From positions 1 through 29,852 of IMG/VR virus record IMGVR_UViG_3300033153_003977: a DNA stretch of 29,852 nucleotides; one strand, written 5' to 3'. The stretch is from a virus. The stretch's first letter is position 1. Each line of letters starts with the position of its first letter. Shown piece by piece: positions 9,482 through 18,700 of this stretch. Made by a program: the position numbers and the translations under genes. The notes below the pieces were generated by a model that saw only the letters and a list, made by a program, of their open reading frames with translations, ran no database searches and was not told the DNA's origin.

Positions 9482-10609
9482 ATGTATAAATATATTTTTA
9501 ATCTTCTTTTATTTTCTTTTCTCTTATATCTGGATGAACTATTAGGTGGAGGGTCATATTACCAAGCGATAGCTCCAGCATTAGTTCTTAACATTGCTCA
9601 AGCAGGATTGTCCTACCAACAACAACAAGATGCTAAAGCAGAAAAAGATATACTAGACGACAAGTTAAATATTGCAGCGAAAAAATTAAACAACATAAAA
9701 TTTATAAATCAATTAGAAGCCCTTACAGTTCCAAAGAACATTAGAGGTCAACAAGCTGCTGAAAGAGCAGAAAGAGTTGCAGTAGAAACCATGCAAGAAG
9801 CTGGTCAACGAGGTGTGGCTAACGTATCTAAAGCTGTTCAAGCAAGCACTGACGCTAACCTTGCATTAACAGAAGAAGATAAAAAAGCTCAGTATTTAGC
9901 AAACCTAGAAGTAAAGAGAGCTGCTAACCAAATGGAAGTGCACAACAAACAGATGGAGCGAGAGAACACTTTAATGGAAATAAAAGGACTACAACAAGCT
10001 GAAAAAGAACAAAGACTGAAAGAGAACGCTGCTAACAACGCATTGGCTTCGGCAGCTGGTGGCTTACTAACGCAAGGTACAAAAGCATTAAATTCTGGCA
10101 TGGCTCAAAATGCGCTTAACAAAAAAATAGCCGGTATTCAAGCTGACTTAAAAGCAGGAAATATTGATCAAGCACAAGCAGATGCGCTGATAGCACAACT
10201 GCAAGGAGGTGTAGCTCTAGCTAAACAATCAAACCCATTTCTAACTAACCCCAACCTTGGCCCTGTCCCTGGTTTAGGCGGTGGCGGTGCTGGACCTAGT
10301 GGTGGTGCTGGACCTGGTGGACCTGGTGGTGGACCACCTCCATTAGTAAGTGCTAATGCGCCTGTTTTTGACCCTAGTGCTTACGGAATAGACGTAAATA
10401 AAACTTATGATGAAAATAATATAGGTGGTTTATCAGGCTACTTAGCTTCAAATGAATACATACAGGGCGCTAATCAGTTACCTGGGCTGGATAATTATTA
10501 TAGTGCATATGAAGCGTGGCATAAGCAGACGTATCCGAACCAACCAGTAGAATACGCAGGTCAAGGCACTGGGAAACTCAAAGAATTTGAAGCGGCTTTA
10601 GGATATTAA
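9482..10609 (+). CDS. internal virion / ejection protein, probable
   Basis: A 375-residue protein with three parts. Residues 4-18 are a short hydrophobic helix (IFNLLLFSFLLYL) and 29-45 a second apolar stretch (AIAPALVLNIAQAG). Residues about 45-235 are long, alanine-rich, charged helix with many QQ and AE pairs, likely coiled coil. A Gly/Pro-rich linker (about 258-287, GLGGGGAGPSGG and GPGGPGGGPPP) leads to a small C-terminal domain rich in Tyr. Short membrane-active N termini with helical bodies are typical of T7 gp14-type ejection proteins, and the gene lies just before two longer proteins, as ejection genes do. No catalytic motif is visible. The ATG start is supported by the promoter-like box 16 nt upstream. 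Confidence 0.6.
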   Translation: MYKYIFNLLLFSFLLYLDELLGGGSYYQAIAPALVLNIAQAGLSYQQQQDAKAEKDILDDKLNIAAKKLNNIKFINQLEALTVPKNIRGQQAAERAERVAVETMQEAGQRGVANVSKAVQASTDANLALTEEDKKAQYLANLEVKRAANQMEVHNKQMERENTLMEIKGLQQAEKEQRLKENAANNALASAAGGLLTQGTKALNSGMAQNALNKKIAGIQADLKAGNIDQAQADALIAQLQGGVALAKQSNPFLTNPNLGPVPGLGGGGAGPSGGAGPGGPGGGPPPLVSANAPVFDPSAYGIDVNKTYDENNIGGLSGYLASNEYIQGANQLPGLDNYYSAYEAWHKQTYPNQPVEYAGQGTGKLKEFEAALGY

Positions 10610-10618
10610 AAAAATAAA

Positions 10619-12751
10619 ATGGCAAACGGATTAGCAACATATATAGGTTATGAAGCGGTTAACCCTACCGACTTCTCTAAAATACAAGAGGAATTTCAAA
10701 AAAATCAAGCTGCTTTACAGAAACAAAACCTAAAACAAGAAGATAAAAAAATAAAATCATACAACAACGCTCAAGCAGGCATCTATGACTTTTCTAATAA
10801 GATAGACCAAAATTTATCTGGGTTTATAGCTCAAGCAGTTAATGATGGTAGAAATGCATTGTTTTTTGAAAACACTAACAACACTGGTAAGTCAGCTGCT
10901 GAGGTTCAGATGTTTAATAACAACCTGCAAAACGATTTCGCTGCTTACAAAATGTTCTGTGAAACTTATGAACAAAACTTTGCCACCTTTACTGAAAGAG
11001 AAAACCTAAATCCAAAAACCGAGATACCCTTTGCAGGCCCTTTAGAATCGCAATACTTTGCTAAAAAATACGCTAACCAATCAGACTTCTCTCATCAAAA
11101 AGCTATTTACGATAAAAATGGTAGAATGTATATTAACACTGTAGATGATAATGGTAACGCTATAGGCAACTCCACTCCAGCTGCTGTAAATAATATAATA
11201 AACATAAAGAACTATCAGTCCGACAACGCTAATGCTAATATGTTTGTTTCTTCGTTTACTGATAACCTGAAGCCAATGAGAACAGCTTACGAACAAGCTG
11301 CGGTAGGTAAAGGCGGAGTTATGATGAATGTAACATTAGAAGGGTTGGCTAATAAGTATAATACAATGAACCCTGGAGCAGCTAAGGATTTTAAGGAGAT
11401 GTACAATGGCATCGTGACCAGCGCATATAAAAGTGTAACAGCACAACCAAATGTAGCAGCTAATGTTTTAATGAATTCAGGCACGGAAGAGTTTTTTGTT
11501 TATGAAGAAGGGGTTACTAGTGGGCAATTTGCTTTAGGCAATAGAGATAAAAAACTTGGAATAAAAATGGTTGTTAATAGCGCAGGTCAAATGCAAGCCG
11601 ACTTAAGTGATTACCAAAATGACTTATTAAAAAACGCTATACAAGATAACATCGACAGACAAATAGGTTTTAAAAATACTCAAGACACAGACAGGGGAAG
11701 TTTGAAAAGAGCCAGTAGCGCAAAAAGAAGACATATGGATTTAGACTTAGCCTTAAAAATGAGGGCAGGTATTTCAGACGCTTGGGACCAAGCGATTGCT
11801 TATTACAATAACTCAATAGGTTTAAAGGCGGATGATAAGATAGTTTCTTATAGAGTGAGCCCTGAAAGAGTTACTACTGTAAATGCAATAGGTCAAGAGG
11901 TTGATTATAATATAGGGGAGTTCACAGGAGACGTAGCAGATAAAGATAATATCTACAGAGACTTAGGTCAAATGTTTGGTATTTTAGATAGAAAAGCTTA
12001 CGGTACTTCAGCTAAAGCTATGGAAGGTGTTCAAGACGCTATAGACGGATTAGAGCCTTCGTTTGCTGCTGATCTTGGATTATACGAGTATCAAGGAACT
12101 AGAGGTAAGGCTATAGATATAGATGAAAAGGATTACCAAGGACTAGTAAACGCTCTTAGTTATGAACCTCCCTCAGCCGGTGGCCCTAGTGAAACAACTG
12201 TAGGTGACAATGTAGGAGATTTTATAACAAACCTAAACGAAATAATTAACTTTGATCCAGTTAAAAAAGTAGCTGGGAAAAGCGGAGGTGTGGCAACCGG
12301 AGCTACTAGCGGTACAGGGGGCTCTATAATAAACAGTGTTAAAATGTATAACGTAAATTCTGCCAATACTCCAGTAAATACCATCTCCTTAAGTGGCTCT
12401 CAGTTAGATGATAAAGGAGCGTTTATTAGCGCATACGCTGCTAACCCAAATTCAAATCCTTTTCAAGCACAAACAAGAGCAAACTACAGCACCAACACAA
12501 CAGGAAAGAATTATATAGAGATAGATGTTAAAGGTGGGCCAGACGGAACAGACACTAGGACATTTAAGTTTCAACTATTCCCCGGAAACAATATCAATCC
12601 ACAAGTATTTGATAAGCAAAATAAAGAAGAGTATATGCAGTTGATAAACTTCTCAAGAGAACCAACTAGAACCAAGTCTCAGTATTACGGACCAACAAGA
12701 GCATCTCAGCCATTTTCTACAAAGTACGATGAAGCAGTGTTTAATTTATAA
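10619..12751 (+). CDS. long internal virion or cargo protein, unknown function
   Basis: A 710-residue hydrophilic protein that I cannot place in a named family. The first 80 residues are helical and rich in Gln, Lys and Asn (EEFQKNQAALQKQNLKQEDK), and a middle stretch reads RASSAKRRHMDLDLALKMRA (about 368-387), a basic helix. Residues about 530-590 are Gly/Ser-rich linker (KSGGVATGATSGTGGS). The C-terminal part is beta-rich and ends near KYDEAVFNL. No signal peptide, membrane helix or enzyme motif is obvious. It starts 9 nt after the previous stop behind AAAAAAATAAA, and ends 6 nt before the giant gene, so the three are probably co-transcribed. Position among ejection-type genes suggests it is packaged in the head or tail. 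Confidence 0.6.
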   Translation: MANGLATYIGYEAVNPTDFSKIQEEFQKNQAALQKQNLKQEDKKIKSYNNAQAGIYDFSNKIDQNLSGFIAQAVNDGRNALFFENTNNTGKSAAEVQMFNNNLQNDFAAYKMFCETYEQNFATFTERENLNPKTEIPFAGPLESQYFAKKYANQSDFSHQKAIYDKNGRMYINTVDDNGNAIGNSTPAAVNNIINIKNYQSDNANANMFVSSFTDNLKPMRTAYEQAAVGKGGVMMNVTLEGLANKYNTMNPGAAKDFKEMYNGIVTSAYKSVTAQPNVAANVLMNSGTEEFFVYEEGVTSGQFALGNRDKKLGIKMVVNSAGQMQADLSDYQNDLLKNAIQDNIDRQIGFKNTQDTDRGSLKRASSAKRRHMDLDLALKMRAGISDAWDQAIAYYNNSIGLKADDKIVSYRVSPERVTTVNAIGQEVDYNIGEFTGDVADKDNIYRDLGQMFGILDRKAYGTSAKAMEGVQDAIDGLEPSFAADLGLYEYQGTRGKAIDIDEKDYQGLVNALSYEPPSAGGPSETTVGDNVGDFITNLNEIINFDPVKKVAGKSGGVATGATSGTGGSIINSVKMYNVNSANTPVNTISLSGSQLDDKGAFISAYAANPNSNPFQAQTRANYSTNTTGKNYIEIDVKGGPDGTDTRTFKFQLFPGNNINPQVFDKQNKEEYMQLINFSREPTRTKSQYYGPTRASQPFSTKYDEAVFNL

Positions 12752-12757
12752 TAAGTT

Positions 12758-15700
12758 ATGAGTAAAGAGAATTTAATAAACGATTTTATCCTAGAAGCCA
12801 CTAAAGAAGTTCCTAGTCAAGAAAAGGTTAGCGCTATAGTTAACCAGTATGATAATGACGATGACTTAATAAACGACTTATATGTTCATTATAAAGGTGA
12901 AGCTCCAGATGCTGAAAGAGTAAGTATTGTTAAGAATCAGTACTTAAATACCCCTGTAAAAAAAAAAGGAGAAACACAAGAGGTTATTTCTCAAGAGGTT
13001 GTTACGGATTCAAATTCCAGTGGAGAGGAAGTTATTACTTCATCGGGCTCTTTAGAAGTTCAAACAGCAAATAACGATAACCCTAATCAAACCGTAGAGG
13101 TAGAAGAGGAAACTACCGAGGTAGAAAAAATACCACCTCCCCCTAAAAGAGATGGGCAAATATACGTAAACGAGGAGACAGGGTTTGTATCTGAAACTCC
13201 TACATATGAAGGTCAAGCCCCTTCAACTCATTTAATGAGAGCAGAGCAACTAGAAGATGGTTCATGGGTTGCGTTTCCAAGTTTATTTCAAGATGAGAAT
13301 GGCTCATGGTTAAGTATGTCCAAAGAGGAAGACTGGATGAATACTTATAACGAAGCTGAAAGAAGAGGTGAAGTAATTAAGTTTGGAGACAATAAAGAAG
13401 AAGCCTTGGCGTATGGCATGGGTAGCTGGAAAAACCCACCAACAGAAGCAAAACCCTCAACAAAAGTTGTAGAAGAATCTAAGGTAGTTACAGGCCCGGT
13501 GGGAGTTCCGTCAGTTGATTCACAGCCAAGTAGGCTGGAAGGAAGTGCAAGTGACGCTTTAGAATCTACAGATCAAGGTGACGGTACGAACGCAGCAAGA
13601 AACGTGTTACAAGATAATTTAACTAAAAGAGGTTTTGTGCAAAATGATGTGGGCCAATGGGTAAAGCCTACTGGTGTGGAAGGTGTTGGTTTTGGCGCAA
13701 CAGGAGTTGATGGACAAGACGGAGCTACGGGTGCTCAAGGTGTTACTGGTGCGCAAGGGGTTACTGGTGCGCAAGGGGTTACTGGTGCTCAAGGTGTTCA
13801 GGGTATAACAGGTGCAACTGGACCTCAAGGTGTTGAAGGAATGCAAGGAGTGGAAGGGGTGGAAATCCAAGAATCAGAAACAACAACATCTGAAGGTGTT
13901 CAAGGAATTCAAGGTGTAGGTGGTCCACGAGGAATTCCGCAACAAAGCAATGCTGACCTTCAGTCATTAATAGACGAGGATATAGTTAACAACATAAAAT
14001 CTAATCCAATAAATGGCGATCAGGTTATCGACTTATACGTTGACTTTAGTAAGAATGGACGCAACTCCGAGATAGGGCAAAAATTAGGTTATAATACGTT
14101 TGAAGATTATTATAAGGGTAATCCAATGCATGCAGTGGCTTGGCAAAAACTAAAGATGCAATCCCTAGCGGATGACGTTAAGTTGAGAAACCCAGACTTC
14201 AATAAAGTTAGTTTAATAAACCCCAGGTACAACAATATGAATTATGGCCAAGGGCAGTTTACCAACTTAAATAGAGAGCAAGCCACGTTTTTAGTGGACA
14301 TGGAGGTAGGTGATTTTGCTACTGTAAATGGAAACTTAACATCTGGACTATTCAAAGACCAAGATGAGATGATAAAGGAAGCTGGATTATATAGGTTAAG
14401 AAACAATATAGGGTATCAAATAAACAACTCAGTGGACCGAAACAACCAGCTTGCTAGCATTTCTTACACTACTACTCTTCCGCAAGACGGAACCACTGTC
14501 ACTATTAATGCCCCTATCTCCCCTAGGTTACTTGGGCCGGAGAAGAAGGATAAATACATGAAAAACGTAATGGAAGGCATACTCCTTTCAGCTGACTGGA
14601 ATATCGTAAATAAGGAATGGGCTGACATGTCTAATCCAAATCATAGAGTATATGATCCTAACACTAATATGGTTATAGGAAAGTATGATAACTTAAATCC
14701 AGAGGTTAAAGCTTATAACTTGGAGCAAGATGAAAAAGCTCAGGTAGTAAAAAAGAAATATGGACCAGAAAGTTTAATAAGGATAGAGAGAGATATATAT
14801 TTTCAACTGCTTAACGTAGCTAAGTTAATTAAAGCTAATCCAGACGAGGAGATTGATAGAGGTACTATGCAAGTCATTCTAGAGTTTTTAGGAGAGTTTA
14901 GTGGAGACAGCCTTGAAGAATTATCAGAAAACCCAATGACAGCCTATACTGATACCCCTACGGATGACGTACTTAGTTTGTTTCCGGATGAAAATAACTA
15001 TCACTTAAGAGCTGGACTCCCAATGTTGTCAAGTAAAACTGAGTCAGCTCAATTATATAATAGGTTAAGACGTGAACTAGACGCAGTTCATAGAGCTATT
15101 GTTTTAAATGAAAACCCACTACTCTCTAATAGATTTGTAGACGCTGGCCTTATGTCATCTGAAATTGGTGCGCCTGGAGAAGAGAGTAGGTTGTCATTAG
15201 GTAATTTTAATCTTCTTGGAGAGTTCTTCCCTAATTTTGATAGAGCAATAAGTAGGGCTGGTCAAGGGTTTATCGGTGGATTTTACGGACAAGAAGTAGG
15301 AGAGGAAGTGTACAGCCCTTTAGACATAGGAAAGGGAGGGTATTATGTTACTGGACTACAACGAGGTGGAGCTCAAGGGGAGCAAATGGATGAAAATCTA
15401 GAAGCTGTACAGACTGACGCTTATGATGAAGGTGGGTTCCTTATGGGTACTGTAGGAGAAATAATACTGGAATTAAGATCGGGGGGTGGAATACTTAAAT
15501 CTGGAAAAACTATAAAAGGCGCTTCTGACGCATACAAGGCTGGTAGAATGGGAGACATTGCGTATGACACTGAAAAAGCCTATAAGTCTTATGGTAATAT
15601 ATTTAATGGAGCTCGTACCTACGTAGCTAAAAATGTTAGCAACCCATATGCGGCTGGTGCGCTGGATGTAAGTATAGCTGCAATAGAAGGAGGTAGTACT

Positions 15701-18700
15701 GCTGTCGTTACTGGAGTAGCGGTCGACAAGCCTGTGGGATTAGGGGAGACTTACGACCCTTTAATGTTTGCTGGATTTGGTGCAGCAACTAAGGGTATAG
15801 GCGTGTTTGGAGAGGCGTTGAAAGGAACTAAGCTTAATCAAAGAATAAATAACGCAATTGGTATTTTTAACGAAACAACACTTGGTAGATATACACCTAC
15901 AGCAACGATTCTATCATTGGGAGATGACATTGTACATGCAGGCGCAGGAACAGGTGTGATGTTTGCTGTTGAGAATTTTGAAAAGTTATTTGAAGATGGA
16001 GGGGGAATAGCCACACAACAATACATAGAGTCTCTACCAGATGAAGTAAAGAATGAAGGTAAGTCTCAAACGATGTTTTGGTATCTGTTAGGTAATAGAG
16101 CTCTTTCTAGTAGAACTGGGCAAGCTTTAATGCATGATATTTATAAATTCAAATATGGAGCGCCTAGATTTAATGCGTTTTTTAGAAATCAAGAAGCTTA
16201 TAACGCATGGAAGAATGAGCAAAATCCTAATACAAAAACCAAGTTATTAAAGTCAGGGTTTGAAGATGTAATGAGGAATGGAAATTCAGCGCAAAAAGCT
16301 AGCGCTAATAAAGAAGCTAACATAGTAACTTACAATAGCAACTTAAACCAAACGAAGAACGCTATCGAAGAGTATTATCAAGCAGAAGCCAATATGGCAA
16401 AAACACAAAACGGATTATCTAGCCTAACAACCAACCCAAGCAGCGTAAGTACCCTTGGAGATCAAACAGGTATTTCTACAATACTAGCTTTATCAGATGT
16501 ACCTCCTTCAGCTATAAGCAATCAAGCTAAAGCTAACGTAGAAAATGGAGAGGAGACACAAGATAGAACTCAAGAAGCTATTAATATCACTCAGCAAATA
16601 ATAGTAAAGTCAGGGGAGATAGGGAATACTATACCTAATCCAGTTAATAAAGCTAAGTATATAAACGCTGATTTGGTTACAGATAAATTACAAAGAGAGT
16701 TAGATAAGTTAAATGATCCGGATAAAACTCCAATTCAAAACTCACCTGTAGTTCAATCTAAAAAGGATGCGATTCAAACTAAAATAGATGAAGCAAATAA
16801 AGTAAAAGAAGAAATAGTAAAAGATGTAGAAACACCTATAGAGTATATAGAAAGTTTACTTCAATCGCCAAGTAGAATGAAATCTGAATTAGTTGATAAT
16901 GCATCTGAAGTAAAAAAGAATCACCCTAGATTAGTAGAAATCGCAAAAGAGCTATCTGAGAAAGGGGCGTTTAACCCTCAAATACAAGCGCTAAAACAAT
17001 ATAGAGATGAATTAAAAAGTCAACCAGATATTGAAAAGCTTCCAGCAACTCAAGAGCCGGTGTTAGAAGCTGAGGTAGTAACTCAAGAGCCGGTGTTAGA
17101 AGCTGAGGTAGTACAAGAGCCTAAAGAAATAGGAGTGGCTAAAGTTGGTAGTGAGGAACCATATGCTAAACAAGGCGGAGGAACTTCTAAAGTTGGTAGT
17201 GAGGAACCATATGCTAAACAAGGCGGAGGAGCTGGTAAAGTAGTACAAGAGCCGAATCCACAAGAAGAAGTGGCAAAGTTAGAAGCTGAGAAAGCCCAAC
17301 TAAAAAAAGAAGGGGATGAGTTATCTAAAACATGGGAGCAATTAAAAGCAGAAGGAAAAGACAAGGAGGCGGCTGAGTTTTTTGAAAACAACCTAACCCC
17401 TAAGAGGGATAGAATGGAGGAGATAGATTCTGAAATAAACCTAATTAAGGATTTCAGTGAAGGTGTGGATGACTTTAGAGGTTTAACACCTACCTCAGAC
17501 ACTCCACCTACAACTACAGAAGTATTAACAGAAGACTTAACTGTATACAAAGGAACAGGAGGAAAAACTAATGAAGATGGAACTGTAAAAACAAGACATC
17601 CAAATGTTAAAGGTCAGTTTCATAGTGAAGACATAACTACTGCTCAGAAATATGCTGGTGATGAAGGGGTTGTGAGTGAAACCATACCTAAAGGTTCTAA
17701 GGTCGCTACTGTTGAAGTGGATGGCTCTAAGTATTCTCCAGGTCAAGCCTATAATGATGCCGAAACAGAAGCTATAAACAAAGCATTTGAAGACGGAGCA
17801 GATGTAGTTAAGCTAAATACCGTAGATCAAAACGGAGGAAAACAAACACAAATAATTACTAAACCAAAACAAGATGCCGTTCAAGAGTCAAGCACAGCGG
17901 AGATATCTACACAAGAACCATCCGCAGATAGCCCAACGATGGGAGAAAGCGTACCCCAACCAGAAGTCGCTACCGAAGAAGTTAAAGTCAAAGAAGAAGT
18001 CGAAGTTAAGTCGGGGTCGGAGACGGTCAAAGAAGAAGTAGTTGCTGAAGTTGGTGGTGGTGCGAGTCCTAGAAAACCAGGTACAGTAGACCCTACACCT
18101 AGAAGACAATATAAGATAGATAAAAAGCTAGATGAGATATCGGTAGACCAAGGTGGAAATAGGGTTTCTGAAACTGCCCAAAGAATGGAGCTGAAAAAAC
18201 AAGGATACTCACAGCGACAAATAGATAACGCTATCAATAGAAGAGATAGAGTGGCAATTAATGAATTAAGCAACCTAAAGAAAGACTTAAAGCGTCAAGC
18301 AGAAGGTCAAGAAAAATATACTGTTAAAGCTACTAAAGAATTTAAGCAAACTTTAGATGACATAATTAAGTCTATGGCTAGAGATAAAAGTATAAAGTTT
18401 AGTCGAAGTGAATTAAATAAGATTTTAAATGCAGCTACCGGTACAGAGATGCAGTATTTAGATGTTGATAAAGCCTTAGATAAAGCTATTAGTACAGTAG
18501 AAAAAGTAGTGAAGAGAAGTTATATAGAAGACATAACTAAAAACTCTAAGAAAGAAGCTGTTGAAAGAAAGGGTAAGAAAGGAAAAGACAGGGGTAAGAT
18601 AAGCTTAGGGGCCCGAAACTTATGGAATGAGCTCACTAACCAATACACAAGAGATGATTTAAAAAACATGACGATTAGTGAGTTGGCAGATATTGATGAT

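Noticed and set aside
17048-17236. Direct repeats considered as a CRISPR array
   Set aside because: Units are directly adjacent without spacers, in frame, and inside a long coding sequence.
17083-17550. A 155-aa open frame on the minus strand across the repeat region
   Set aside because: It is antisense to the giant gene; its open length and internal repeats come from the 33- and 48-bp repeats on the coding strand, and it has no leader or neighbours on that strand.
17881-18273. A 130-aa open frame on the minus strand
   Set aside because: It is a shadow of the Glu/Lys/Val-rich part of the giant protein and is Ser/Leu/Thr-rich low complexity, as expected for an antisense frame.
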